A stretch of 64,000 nucleotides of DNA from Flavobacterium degerlachei (GCF_900106645.1 NZ_FNMV01000013.1:1-64000), one strand, 5' to 3'. Shown: positions 29,559 to 38,137, numbered from the stretch's first letter. Translations and numbers: made by a program. The notes: generated from the letters alone by a model not told the origin.

Positions 29559-30239
29559 TTATTCTTCTTCTAGTAAATCTGGACGACGATTCTTAGTGTG
29601 TTCATAAGCTGAGTCTTCACGCCATTTGTCAATTTTGGCAAAGTTTCCGCTGGTCAAAACATCAGGGACTTTCCATCCTTTGTAATCCGCAGGGCGCGTG
29701 TATATTGGCCCTGACAATAATCCATCCTGAAAACTGTCTGTCAATGCTGATGTTTCGTCACTCAAAACTCCTGGAATCAATCGGATTAAAGCATCTGATA
29801 ATACCAATGCTCCCAGTTCGCCACCAGACAATACATAGTCACCAATAGATATTTCCTTAGTAATAAAATGATCGCGAACGCGCTGATCTACTCCTTTATA
29901 ATGACCACATAAAATGATGATATTCTCATACATCGACATGGTATTGGCCATTTTCTGGTTCAATGTCTCTCCGTCTGGCGACATATAAATGATTTCGTCG
30001 TACGTTCTTTCGCTTTTCAAATGTGTAATACAGGCATCAATAGGTTGCACTGTCATCACCATTCCAGCTCCACCGCCGTATTGATAATCGTCAACACTTT
30101 TTTGTTTGTTCGTGGTGTAATCACGTAAATTATGAAAATGAACTTCCACCAATCCTTTGTCAATGGCGCGTTTCATAATTGAGGCTTCAAACGGACTTCT
30201 TAGTAATTCGGGTAAAACGGTAACAATATCAATGCGCAT
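29559..30239 (-). CDS. trmD: tRNA (guanine37-N1)-methyltransferase
   Basis: This 226-residue SPOUT-class enzyme methylates G37 next to the anticodon and prevents frameshifting. Motifs are [38 protein letters not shown], and the knot segment [30 protein letters not shown]. The C-terminus [19 protein letters not shown] is also typical. It precedes rplS, as in most bacteria. It has a promoter-like sequence 26 nt upstream. Confidence 0.95.
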   Translation of the reverse strand: MRIDIVTVLPELLRSPFEASIMKRAIDKGLVEVHFHNLRDYTTNKQKSVDDYQYGGGAGMVMTVQPIDACITHLKSERTYDEIIYMSPDGETLNQKMANTMSMYENIIILCGHYKGVDQRVRDHFITKEISIGDYVLSGGELGALVLSDALIRLIPGVLSDETSALTDSFQDGLLSGPIYTRPADYKGWKVPDVLTSGNFAKIDKWREDSAYEHTKNRRPDLLEEE

Positions 30240-30265
30240 AATTTTAAATCTTAGTTTGAAAGCGC

Positions 30266-30292
30266 CAAAGGTACAAAGATTTTAAGATTCAA
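30266..30292 (-). promoter_or_regulatory. trmD promoter
   Basis: On the minus strand TTG-N16-TACCTTTG, one base shorter in spacing than the usual 17-23. Confidence 0.55.
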
Positions 30293-30299
30293 AAATTCA

Positions 30300-30412
30300 G
30301 TTCTCACATAAGTTGCTTTTGGAGCATTTTCCAGCTTTACACTTTATCTTTCCTTGCTTAAAGAAAGCAAGAAAAGGATGCCGTTTCAACCTGGGCTAGG
30401 CTTAACGACATA
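30300..30412. repeat. Intergenic element with short hairpin (extragenic repeat-like)
   Basis: The trmD-hydrolase gap holds a block running from TTTGGAGCATTTTCCAGC to GGATGCCGTTTCAACCTGG. In its middle CTTGCTT and AAGCAAG can pair. No coding frame crosses it. The layout resembles extragenic elements I recall from other flavobacterial genomes, read here on the minus strand. Copy number cannot be tested within the window. Confidence 0.4.
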
Positions 30413-30518
30413 GATCTGATTTTGTTGCCAAATTGTAAAGTTTTCCTAATAGTTTTTCAATAGAAATCTTTCTGCCTAAATTTACATTTCGTAAATAAAA
30501 TCTTAAAAATCGTTAAGC

Positions 30519-31514
30519 ATGAAATTCAAATATTTAGTTCTACTATTTTTTATAACAGTAGCCTCTTTTGCGCAACAAGAGCAACTAAAGTGGCTGGATA
30601 TTAACTTAAGCAATTATGAATATCCATATCCCGTACAATTTATCACATTAAAAATCCAGCAACAAGAGCTGCAAATGGAGTACATGGATGTGAAACCTGA
30701 CAATTATAACGGAAAGAATATCGTTCTACTTCACGGGAAAAATTTCAACGGTGCCTATTGGAAAACAACAATTGAAGCCTTAACAAAAAAAGGGTACCGC
30801 GTAATCGTTCCAGACCAAATAAGTTTTGGTAAATCATCAAAACCAGATAACTTTCAATATACATTTCAACAACTGGCACAAAATACAAAGCAAATTTTAG
30901 ATAGCTTAGGTATCAATAAAACAGCAGTTTTAGGTCACTCAATGGGTGGAATGATAGCGACTCGTTTTGCCTTAATGTATCCTGAAGTTACAGAAAAATT
31001 AATTCTTGAAAACCCAATAGGTTTAGAAGACTGGAAATTGAAAGTTCCCTATCAAAATGTGGACTGGTGGTATCAAAACGAATTAAAGCAGAGCTACGAA
31101 AAGATTAAAAAATACCAACTCGAGAGTTATTACGACGGAAAATGGAAACCAGAGTATGATGAGTGGGTAAATCTTTTGGCAGGATGGACTTTAAATTCTG
31201 ATTTCAAGAAAATAGCTTGGAACGCAGCTTTGACTTATGATATGATATTTACACAACCTGTAGTTTATGAGTTCCAAAATATAAAAGCACCTACGCTATT
31301 AATTATTGGAACTAGAGACAGAACTGCTTTGGGAAAACCATTGGTTACGGAAGAAGTTAGAAAAACGATGGGATTGTATGGTGATTTAGGAAAAGAAACA
31401 CAAAAGAGAATACCCAATTCAAAACTAGTCGAAATCCCTAATATTGGACACATGCCCCATATTGAAAGTTTTGACAAGTTCATTCAACCGCTAACGGATT
31501 TCCTAGGTAAATAG
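30519..31514 (+). CDS. Secreted or periplasmic alpha/beta-hydrolase
   Basis: The protein has 331 residues with a signal peptide (MKFKYLVLLFFITVASFAQ). The alpha/beta-hydrolase core shows VLLHGKNFNGAYW (oxyanion HG), GHSMGG with nucleophile S141, the acidic residue in LLIIGTRDRTA, and the catalytic His in PNIGHMPHIE. This set is shared by lipases, esterases, haloperoxidases and C-C hydrolases, so the substrate is open. It is monocistronic, with a gap of more than 100 nt before the next gene. Confidence 0.82.
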   Translation: MKFKYLVLLFFITVASFAQQEQLKWLDINLSNYEYPYPVQFITLKIQQQELQMEYMDVKPDNYNGKNIVLLHGKNFNGAYWKTTIEALTKKGYRVIVPDQISFGKSSKPDNFQYTFQQLAQNTKQILDSLGINKTAVLGHSMGGMIATRFALMYPEVTEKLILENPIGLEDWKLKVPYQNVDWWYQNELKQSYEKIKKYQLESYYDGKWKPEYDEWVNLLAGWTLNSDFKKIAWNAALTYDMIFTQPVVYEFQNIKAPTLLIIGTRDRTALGKPLVTEEVRKTMGLYGDLGKETQKRIPNSKLVEIPNIGHMPHIESFDKFIQPLTDFLGK

Positions 31515-31630
31515 TAAAATAGATTGTCTTAAAGTGTCTCACGGGAAATATTGCCAACAGAATTAGAACAATTGACAATTAAAAGAAATAGGATAGAAGT
31601 AAATTTGTCCTAGAATTAAAACAATAAATT

Positions 31631-32299
31631 ATGAGTACAGAAAATGATAATATTGGCTTACAAGCGACTTTAGATAATGCAAAACATACTTGGGAAGCGA
31701 AAGCGCCTGAGCAAATTAAGGAAATATATGCAGATGGAATCGCTGATGTAACACGTCAAAACGTTGTTGCTAACGCGAAAAAGAATGATGATATAGCTCC
31801 TAATTTTTCTCTGACAAATGCTATTGGAACAGAAGTGCAATTAAGTGATTACCTTAAAAAAGGACCCGTAGTTTTGACTTGGTACCGTGGCGGATGGTGT
31901 CCTTATTGCAATATGACTTTGCATTATTTGCAAGAGCAACTGCCAAACATTCAATTAAGAGGAGCTAATTTATTGGCTTTAACACCTGAATTACCAGACA
32001 AATCAATGTCTACTACTGAAAAACACCAATTGCAATTTGAAGTTTTGAGTGATGTTGGAAATAAAGTAGCTAAGGAATACGGAATCGTTTTTAAATTGAC
32101 TGATGCCGTTGCTGATTCGTACCAAAAAGGATTTGACTTGCACGGTTTCAACGGTGATGAGTCTGATGAGTTGCCACTAGCAGCTACATATGTAATTGAT
32201 CAAGACGGTACAATTGTGTATACGTTTTTAGATGCTGAATATAGAAATAGAGCTGAAGCTGCTGACATATTAGCTGCACTTGATTCGATTAAAAAATAA
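31631..32299 (+). CDS. Peroxiredoxin-like protein (AhpC/TSA family)
   Basis: The protein has 222 residues. The thioredoxin-fold core APNFSLTNAIGTEVQLSDYLKKGPVVLTWYRGGWCPYC carries C90 and C93. The CPYC motif lies where peroxiredoxins have the peroxidatic cysteine, and the WYRGGWCPYCN pattern belongs to the peroxiredoxin-like group that has CxxC. It would reduce peroxides or disulfides in the cytoplasm, as no signal peptide is present. A TAAATTTG at 31600-31607 may be the -7 box, with TTGACA 25 nt upstream. A terminator follows. Confidence 0.85.
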   Translation: MSTENDNIGLQATLDNAKHTWEAKAPEQIKEIYADGIADVTRQNVVANAKKNDDIAPNFSLTNAIGTEVQLSDYLKKGPVVLTWYRGGWCPYCNMTLHYLQEQLPNIQLRGANLLALTPELPDKSMSTTEKHQLQFEVLSDVGNKVAKEYGIVFKLTDAVADSYQKGFDLHGFNGDESDELPLAATYVIDQDGTIVYTFLDAEYRNRAEAADILAALDSIKK

Positions 32300-32317
32300 A
32301 TAGAATTAAATAGTTTA

Positions 32318-32356
32318 ATATGCCCTCAAAAGTGATAATCTTTTGAGGGTATTTTT
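32318..32356 (+). terminator. Terminator after the peroxiredoxin-like gene
   Basis: The arms CCCTCAAAAG and CTTTTGAGGG, extended by ATG/TAT with a G-U pair, are followed by a T run. Confidence 0.85.
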
Positions 32357-32425
32357 AATTGCTATATTTCTTGTTTGCTTTAAAATCCAACTTTTTTTAA
32401 CAAACAATACTCTAAAAACACAACG

Positions 32426-32433
32426 TATTTTTG
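32426..32433 (+). promoter_or_regulatory. Candidate -7 box of the MFS gene at 32438
   Basis: TATTTTTG matches TAnnTTTG and ends only 4 nt before the ATG, so the transcript would have almost no leader. No TTG is found upstream at the right spacing. Confidence 0.4.
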
Positions 32434-32437
32434 CCCG

Positions 32438-33622
32438 ATGAATTTATCAAAAAAGAATGTCTTGTTTATGGCAGCTGCTACGGGTCTTATGGTAGCTAAT
32501 TTATATTACTGTCAACCTTTAATAGTTTTAATCGCTGACGAATTTAAAATCCCTCACGCCGATGCTGGAACAATAACTTATCTTACTCAAGCGGGTTATG
32601 CGATTGGTTTGTTTTTTATGGTTCCCTTAGGAGATAAAATAGAGCGTAAAACTCAAATTCTTTACACCACATTTGCATCTGTAATTGCTTTAATCATTGC
32701 GGCCACAGCACAAAGTTATTTTGTACTTGAAATAGCATCACTTTTAATAGGAATCACATCAATTGTTCCACAACTTATTTTGCCTTTGGCGGCATCTTTA
32801 AGTGCGCCAGAGGAACGCGGTAAAGTAGTAGGTACGATTATGAGTGGACTGCTAGTTGGAATTCTATTATCAAGAACTTTAAGTGGTTTTATAGGTGAGG
32901 TATTAGGATGGCGCGCCATGTTTTGGATTGCCTCGGGATTATGTCTGCTGTTGTTTTTTATAATAAAAAAGCAATTCCCTTATAATAAACCTGTGTTTAG
33001 AGGTTCGTACGGGCAGCTCATTGGTTCGCTTTTTACTTTAATCAACGAACAACCCTTATTGCGGGAAGCGACCTTAATTAATGTATTTAGCTTTGCTCAG
33101 TTTGGCGCATTCTGGACTACTATGGTTTTATTGCTTTCGGCTGAACCATTTAATTTTAATAGTGCAACCATAGGACTTTTTGGTATTGTAGGAGCTTCGG
33201 GAGCATTAGCAGCCCCACTTGTAGGTAAATTAGGTGATAAAGGAAGTTCTAGGGTGGCGGTAGGTTATGGCTGTATGTTAATCGCTTTGAGTTTTGTGGT
33301 TTTTTACTTCTCAGGGTCAAGTGTCATCGGAATTATTTTCGGTATCATTTTTATAGATATTGGTTTGCAAGGGGTGCATATTTCAAACCAAACTCGTGTG
33401 TATTCAATACTTCCTGAAGCAAGAAATAGAATGAATACTGTATTTATGTCTTTTAGTTTTCTTGGTACGGCAGCTGGATCTGCTTTTGGGCTATTCTTAT
33501 GGCAATTTGGCGGTTGGCATGCTGTAAGTTTAGGTTGTTTATTATTATCAGTATTAGCATTCTCGGTTTATGCGTTTACGTATAAATCAAAACGGAAAGC
33601 GATAGAAAGTAGGAATGGATAA
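32438..33622 (+). CDS. MFS transporter (drug/metabolite efflux type)
   Basis: This 394-residue membrane protein has about twelve hydrophobic segments. The loop after TM2, PLGDKIERKTQ, is the MFS motif A (GxxxDrxGR-like), and YLTQAGYAIGLFF precedes it. The start MNLSKKNVLFMAAATGLMVANLYYCQPL resembles the YnfM/SotB-like group, which exports drugs or small metabolites. The substrate cannot be read. Only 43 nt separate it from the next gene, which has its own -7-like box. Confidence 0.85.
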   Translation: MNLSKKNVLFMAAATGLMVANLYYCQPLIVLIADEFKIPHADAGTITYLTQAGYAIGLFFMVPLGDKIERKTQILYTTFASVIALIIAATAQSYFVLEIASLLIGITSIVPQLILPLAASLSAPEERGKVVGTIMSGLLVGILLSRTLSGFIGEVLGWRAMFWIASGLCLLLFFIIKKQFPYNKPVFRGSYGQLIGSLFTLINEQPLLREATLINVFSFAQFGAFWTTMVLLLSAEPFNFNSATIGLFGIVGASGALAAPLVGKLGDKGSSRVAVGYGCMLIALSFVVFYFSGSSVIGIIFGIIFIDIGLQGVHISNQTRVYSILPEARNRMNTVFMSFSFLGTAAGSAFGLFLWQFGGWHAVSLGCLLLSVLAFSVYAFTYKSKRKAIESRNG

Positions 33623-33634
33623 AAAATTAATTTG

Positions 33635-33642
33635 TAAATTTG
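33635..33642 (+). promoter_or_regulatory. Candidate -7 box of the PPIase gene
   Basis: TAAATTTG matches TAnnTTTG, 23 nt before the ATG at 33666. Confidence 0.4.
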
Positions 33643-33665
33643 CAGTTCAATAAAAATAAATAAAG

Positions 33666-34598
33666 ATGGAAAATGGAATATACGCTAAATTTAACACCTC
33701 TAAAGGTGCTATTTTAGTTAAACTAGAGCACGAATTAACACCAGGAACCGTAGGGAATTTTGTAGCACTTGCAGAAGGAAATATGGAAAATAAAGTGAAA
33801 CCACAAGGAACAAAGTTTTACGATGGATTATCTTTTCATAGAGTAATTCCTGATTTCATGATTCAAGGTGGATGCCCACAAGGAACTGGAACTGGAGATC
33901 CAGGGTATAAATTTGATGATGAATTTCACCCAAGTTTGAAACATGACAAGCCTGGAATTTTAGCTATGGCTAACTCAGGACCAGGATCAAACGGTTCTCA
34001 ATTTTATATTACACACGTTCCAACTTCATGGTTAGATGGTAAACATACTGTTTTTGGTCATGTTGTAGAAGGACAAGATATTGTTGACGCTGTTGCTCAA
34101 GGTGACAAATTGGAAACTTTAGAAATTGTAAGAGTAGGAGATGAAGCTAAAAACTGGAATGCTATTGAAGCTTTTATTACTTTTAAAGGGGCACGTAACA
34201 AGCGTGACGCAGCTTTAAAAGCAGATGCTGAAGCAGCAATGGAAAAATTAGCTGCTGGTTTTGAAAAAACAGAAAGCGGATTGCGTTACCAATTCATCCA
34301 AAGAGGTGAAGGAAAACAAGCGCAAGCTGGAAAAACAGTTTCTGTTCACTATGAAGGTTCATTAGAAAACGGAAAAGTATTTGATTCTTCTTACCCAAGA
34401 AAAAAACCAATCGAATTCAAATTAGGTCAAGGTCAAGTAATCGAAGGATGGGATGAAGGTATTGCTTTATTAAAAGTAGGAGACAAAGCTCGTTTTGTGA
34501 TTCCTTCTGACTTAGGTTACGGATCACGTGGTGCTGGAGGAGCAATTCCACCAAACGCTACTTTGATTTTTGACGTAGAATTAATGGACGTTAAATAA
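33666..34598 (+). CDS. Dual peptidyl-prolyl isomerase: cyclophilin-FKBP fusion
   Basis: The protein has 310 residues. Residues 1-155 form a cyclophilin domain (FYDGLSFHRVIPDFMIQGGCPQGTGTGDPGY, MANSGPGSNGSQFYIT, LDGKHTVFG), and residues 220-310 form an FKBP domain (VSVHYEGSLENGKVFDSSY, GQGQVIEGWDEGI, IPPNATLIFDVELMDV). A helical linker rich in Ala and Glu joins them. Both isomerase classes act on Xaa-Pro bonds. Such cyclophilin-FKBP fusions have been described from flavobacteria (from memory, the Flavobacterium johnsoniae dual immunophilin). There is no signal peptide, so it acts in the cytoplasm. A strong terminator follows. Confidence 0.92.
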   Translation: MENGIYAKFNTSKGAILVKLEHELTPGTVGNFVALAEGNMENKVKPQGTKFYDGLSFHRVIPDFMIQGGCPQGTGTGDPGYKFDDEFHPSLKHDKPGILAMANSGPGSNGSQFYITHVPTSWLDGKHTVFGHVVEGQDIVDAVAQGDKLETLEIVRVGDEAKNWNAIEAFITFKGARNKRDAALKADAEAAMEKLAAGFEKTESGLRYQFIQRGEGKQAQAGKTVSVHYEGSLENGKVFDSSYPRKKPIEFKLGQGQVIEGWDEGIALLKVGDKARFVIPSDLGYGSRGAGGAIPPNATLIFDVELMDVK

Positions 34599-34603
34599 TA
34601 TAA

Positions 34604-34640
34604 GTATTCAGTGACCAATTTTTTAGTGGTCAGTGATTAC
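34604..34640. repeat. Imperfect inverted repeat with CAGTGACC words
   Basis: CAGTGACCA and TGGTCAGTG are imperfect inverted copies, flanked by GTATTCA at the left and GATTAC at the right, just after the PPIase stop. A related arrangement occurs at 46578-46648. Confidence 0.4.
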
Positions 34641-34652
34641 AAGAATATGTAG

Positions 34653-34687
34653 AAAATCCCATTCGCCTCAGCGAATGGGATTTTTGT
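34653..34687 (+). terminator. PPIase terminator
   Basis: A perfect 14-bp stem (AAAATCCCATTCGC / GCGAATGGGATTTT) with a CTCA loop is followed by T. Confidence 0.9.
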
Positions 34688-34828
34688 TTTAAAGTGTCGA
34701 TTGTGCTGCAAGTTGTAGCAAGGCTATATTATCTAATGTCTATTTTCAGTATTCTAAATTCTTACCGCTTTATTCTTTTCTCTATTTTCTATCCTCTTAT
34801 CTATATTCTCTGCTCTTTTCTGACCTCT

Positions 34829-35389
34829 CTATTCTTTCCACTTAATACTACAACCTAAACTCGGTTTTTGATCAGGATTGATCGTTCTATTGTATAGCAC
34901 ACCGTCAATCGCACCTCGCAAATCACTTCCGCTTAACGGTATTCCGTTTCCGGGACGGCTGTCGTCTAATTGTCCTCTATAGACTAATTTGTCTTGGTTG
35001 TCAAATAAAAAGAAATCAGGAGTACATGCGGCATGATAGGCTTTGGCTACTTCTTGGGTTTCATCGTACAAATAAGGGAATTCAAAGTTGTTTTCAAATG
35101 CGAATTCTGTCATCAATGCTGGCGAGTCCTGTGGGAAGTTCAGCACATCATTGCTCGATATAGCAATCACGCCAAGTCCTTGCACCCTATAGTCATTGGC
35201 AATCATAACCAGCTCCTCAATAACGTGATGTACAAAAGGACAATGATTACAAATAAACATAACCAAAGTCCCTTTTTCTCCTTTTAAATCAGCAAAAGAA
35301 AAGGATTGGGTTGCTGATGTCATGTCCTTTAAGTGAAATTCGGGAGCTTTTGTTCCTAAGGCAAGCATATTTGAGGCGGTTCGTGACAT
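34829..35389 (-). CDS. Thioredoxin-fold redoxin (AhpC/TSA-like)
   Basis: This 186-residue cytoplasmic protein has the redoxin fold: LGTKAPEFHLKDM, then FICNHCPFVHHVIEEL with C47 and C50 as CxxC, then YDETQEVAKAYHAACTPDFFLFD with a cis-Pro region and a further Cys. A third conserved-looking Cys lies in GCSIKWKE at the end. The CNHCPFV form marks the group usually named thioredoxin family protein. Its partner is unknown. The 3' end overlaps a pyrimidine-rich stretch that continues downstream. Confidence 0.85.
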   Translation of the reverse strand: MSRTASNMLALGTKAPEFHLKDMTSATQSFSFADLKGEKGTLVMFICNHCPFVHHVIEELVMIANDYRVQGLGVIAISSNDVLNFPQDSPALMTEFAFENNFEFPYLYDETQEVAKAYHAACTPDFFLFDNQDKLVYRGQLDDSRPGNGIPLSGSDLRGAIDGVLYNRTINPDQKPSLGCSIKWKE

Positions 35390-35499
35390 TGTTTTATTTT
35401 TAAGGTTAAAGTCTAAAGTTATGAAAAAAGGTTTGTTTTTTATTCGAAAAAGCTAAATTTAGGTTTTAAATGACCTTAGTAACTAATGATTGAATTAAT

Positions 35500-35841
35500 A
35501 TGGAAAATAACTTAAGTTGGCAAGAATTCGAAAAAGTAGAAATGAGAGTTGGTACTGTAGCAGAAGTAAACGATTTTCCTGAAGCCAGAAAACCAGCTTT
35601 TCAACTGACCATTGATTTTGGTGCAACAATTGGTATTCTAAAAACCTCTGCACAAATTACAAAACGATACACGAAAGAAGATTTATTAAATCGCCAAATT
35701 GTTGCCGTAATTAATTTTCCGAAAAAGCAAATTGGCAAATTCATGAGTGAATGCCTTGTCTTGGGAGCAGTGGGTGATGATGGAGATGTGGTTTTATTAG
35801 CTCCCGATTTTAAAATCGAAAATGGACTGAGAATTGGTTAA
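35500..35841 (+). CDS. csaA: tRNA-binding protein CsaA
   Basis: The protein has 113 residues and consists of one OB-fold tRNA-binding domain: FEKVEMRVGTVAEVNDFPEARKPAFQLTIDFG, then SAQITKRYTKEDLLNRQIVAVINFPKKQIGKFMSECLVLG. It has the normal length for CsaA, which is described as a chaperone-like, tRNA-binding homodimer related to the MetRS C-terminal domain. It is divergent from the redoxin gene and monocistronic. Confidence 0.92.
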   Translation: MENNLSWQEFEKVEMRVGTVAEVNDFPEARKPAFQLTIDFGATIGILKTSAQITKRYTKEDLLNRQIVAVINFPKKQIGKFMSECLVLGAVGDDGDVVLLAPDFKIENGLRIG

Positions 35842-36008
35842 AAATTAATTCTTAAATAGGTGATTGTAATTTTATTATAGTTTGTTTTGAAATATTTAAC
35901 TATCTGTTTTTTAGTTATTTAAAATATTAATAGTACATTTATTAGTACGTAAAAAACAATATTTTTTATGTTTTTATGTAATGAAGTACCAACTTAATAA
36001 CTATTACA

Positions 36009-36335
36009 ATGGAAAAGAAAGAAATGATTGACGTACTGCAATTTTGCGCTGCACAATGTAATCACTGTTATGATGCCTGCCAACTAGAAAAAGAAATGGA
36101 TATGTCTGGCTGCATGATGAACGATCAAGACTGTGCTGATTTATGTCGACTAACGGCACAAGTACTGGATAGAGATTCTGATAATGCAGATATATTTCTG
36201 AAAGTATGTATGGTGATGTGCGAAAGATGTGCCAGCGAATGTGAAAAACATCCAAATATGGAAGCTTGTAAAAAATGTGCTGAAGCCTGTCGTAAATGTG
36301 CAGCAATGTGTCACGAATATGAATTAGCACATTAA
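36009..36335 (+). CDS. Four-helix bundle copper-binding protein (cytosolic Csp-like)
   Basis: The protein has 108 residues, of which 16 are cysteines, spaced along four predicted helices: FCAAQCNHCYDAC, GCMMNDQDCADLC, VCMVMCERCASEC, and ACKKCAEACRKCAAMC. This is the pattern of the copper storage proteins Csp, whose tetrameric bundles hold many Cu(I) ions in the core. There is no signal peptide, so it belongs with the cytosolic Csp3-like type. Two TAGTAC words lie in the 167-nt upstream gap; no known copper regulator site was recognised. Copper is the expected metal from the family only. Confidence 0.85.
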   Translation: MEKKEMIDVLQFCAAQCNHCYDACQLEKEMDMSGCMMNDQDCADLCRLTAQVLDRDSDNADIFLKVCMVMCERCASECEKHPNMEACKKCAEACRKCAAMCHEYELAH

Positions 36336-36420
36336 GAAAAACGGACAGATAATAAATAGCAACGAAGCCAACTTATTATAATCAAGCAAAAAAGCTAAGC
36401 TAAATCTATGATTTTCAGAA

Positions 36421-37113
36421 TCATATTTTAGGATTGGATTGTTGGGCTATATTCCAAATACTAATTTCTCTTCTGGTTTCAAAGCCTAGTTTTTCGTATA
36501 ATTTGACAGCTCCAATATTAGCTTTGGCTACATGTAAGAAAGGGCTTTTGTTTTGTGCCAAAATTGCATTTGCTGTATGTGCAACTAACTGTTTCGCATA
36601 TCCCTGACCAGTGTGTTGCGGATGCGTGATAACAGCACTCACTTCAGTAAATCCCTCCGTTTGCATGCGTTCACCAGTAATAGCTACAAGTTGGTTGTCC
36701 TTAAATATGCCATAATAATTACCTAAATCAGCCGTTTTTGATTTGAAGTATTCGGGATAGACAATTTTGACTAACCCCAAAAGTACTTCTCTATGTCTTT
36801 CTTCTAATTTGACAATTTCATCTTTATAAGGAATAATAATCCTATCTCTGACAATCATCTGAAGGCATATCAATTCCTCTTTTAACTGCAAGGAGTTGGG
36901 GATGTTTGGTTTTTTACCAAATATGAAAAAGGAAGGAACTAATTTGGCGTAAGCTATTAAGTCCTCAGCATTGTTAGGTTTTTCATCAAAAGCACCAAAG
37001 GCACAGTATTCTGGATCGTAAAAGTGGGTTTTGTTGTAAATTAGGCCTAGTTCTTTATGGCTTTCTGCCAAGGAATACCAAACAGGATTGTCTAGTTTTT
37101 GTTCTTGATTCAT
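36421..37113 (-). CDS. GNAT family N-acetyltransferase
   Basis: The protein has 230 residues. The C-terminal half is a GNAT fold: YYGIFKDNQLVAITGERM, then the acetyl-CoA loop ITHPQHTGQGYAKQLV, and finally HVAKANIGAVKLYEKLGFETRREISIW. The N-terminal half begins LDNPVWYSLAESH and is shared by a subgroup with FR47-like ends; the substrate is unknown. An ATG at 37143 would give ten more residues, but a good -7 box ends 2 nt before it, so that codon lies at or before the transcript start. The ATG at 37113 is chosen. Confidence 0.82.
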   Translation of the reverse strand: MNQEQKLDNPVWYSLAESHKELGLIYNKTHFYDPEYCAFGAFDEKPNNAEDLIAYAKLVPSFFIFGKKPNIPNSLQLKEELICLQMIVRDRIIIPYKDEIVKLEERHREVLLGLVKIVYPEYFKSKTADLGNYYGIFKDNQLVAITGERMQTEGFTEVSAVITHPQHTGQGYAKQLVAHTANAILAQNKSPFLHVAKANIGAVKLYEKLGFETRREISIWNIAQQSNPKI

Positions 37114-37144
37114 GGTTGAAATTGTAGTTGATTTTTGTAACATT

Positions 37145-37176
37145 CAAATTTATAATATTTTAATGTTTTGGATCAA
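37145..37176 (-). promoter_or_regulatory. GNAT gene promoter
   Basis: On the minus strand TTG-N21-TAAATTTG matches the consensus exactly. It decides the start of the GNAT gene. Confidence 0.7.
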
Positions 37177-37308
37177 TTTTTAGTGTAAGATAATATCAAT
37201 TGAATGACAAAGGCTATATGGTTTCATGATGGCCGAATGATTTTGCGTTAGTTTCTAGATTTGCTTAATAAGGTAATCATAAGTTTAAATGATTGACTGA
37301 ACTAAAAA

Positions 37309-38130
37309 TCACTCAATTGGTAAACTGTCAATCTGTCCCCATTCTGTCCAGGAACCGTCATAAATTGCTTTTGGGTTCTTATTTTCAATTAGTTCGTATG
37401 CAATCAAATCAATGCAAGCCGTCACTCCAGAGCCACAACTAAACAATAAGGGCTTGTTGTCTTGCGGTAATATTTTTTCCAATTCTTCTTTGGGTAAAAA
37501 TTTGCCGTCATTCAAAAGTCTGGTGTATGGAATGTTAATGGATCCTGGAATATGTCCGCTTCGCAATCCTTCCCTAGGTTCCGGTGTCTCACCCAGAAAA
37601 CGATCTTGAGATCGTGCATCAATCAATACGGCATCTTTAGTTGCTATATTTTCTAAAATCTGCTCTTTGGTTTTAAACATCTCTGGTTTGAAATTCGATA
37701 CAAAATTCCCTAAGGCATAGTCGTGTTTTTGTGTTTTTTCAACTTCATAACCTTGGCTAACCCATTCAGGCAGGCCGCCATCTAACACCCAAACATTTGA
37801 ATGTCCCATGATTTTAAACAACCACCAAGCTCTTGGACTCGAATAAACTCCTAAACTGTCATAAACGACAATTTTACTGTCTTTGTTGATTCCTAGATTT
37901 CTAGCTGCTTTTGAAAATGCTTCTGCAGTGGGAAGTGTGTTGGGTAAAGGGCTATCGGTATCGCTGAATTCATTTTTAATATCAAAATAGCGGGCACCTA
38001 CAATTTGGATATCCTGATATTGTGATTCTACTTTTGCTTGGTTTACTTGTTGGCTTGCGTCGAGTATAATTAAATCGGAATCATCAAGATGCTCATGAAG
38101 CCATTCTACGGATACTATAGGTTTTTTCAT
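37309..38130 (-). CDS. Sulfurtransferase, two rhodanese domains (MST/TST type)
   Basis: The protein has 273 residues. Two tandem rhodanese domains are present: the inactive N-domain (VSVEWLHEHLDDSDLIILDAS, SPRAWWLFKIMGH) and the catalytic C-domain (LIDARSQDRFLGETPEPR, HIPGSINIP) with the active-site loop CGSGVTACI at C232. The CGSGVTA loop is typical of 3-mercaptopyruvate-type enzymes, whereas thiosulfate types have CRxGx(R/T). It would move sulfane sulfur to thiols or cyanide. It lies 7 nt after the P-type ATPase stop and is probably co-transcribed with it. Confidence 0.88.
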   Translation of the reverse strand: MKKPIVSVEWLHEHLDDSDLIILDASQQVNQAKVESQYQDIQIVGARYFDIKNEFSDTDSPLPNTLPTAEAFSKAARNLGINKDSKIVVYDSLGVYSSPRAWWLFKIMGHSNVWVLDGGLPEWVSQGYEVEKTQKHDYALGNFVSNFKPEMFKTKEQILENIATKDAVLIDARSQDRFLGETPEPREGLRSGHIPGSINIPYTRLLNDGKFLPKEELEKILPQDNKPLLFSCGSGVTACIDLIAYELIENKNPKAIYDGSWTEWGQIDSLPIE

Positions 38131-38137
38131 TGTATAT

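Noticed and set aside
36004..36330. 108-residue minus-strand frame opposite the Cys-rich protein
   Set aside because: Its His/Tyr/Ile/Leu-rich translation mirrors the Cys-rich gene on the other strand; the Cys pattern of the plus strand is clearly the selected one.
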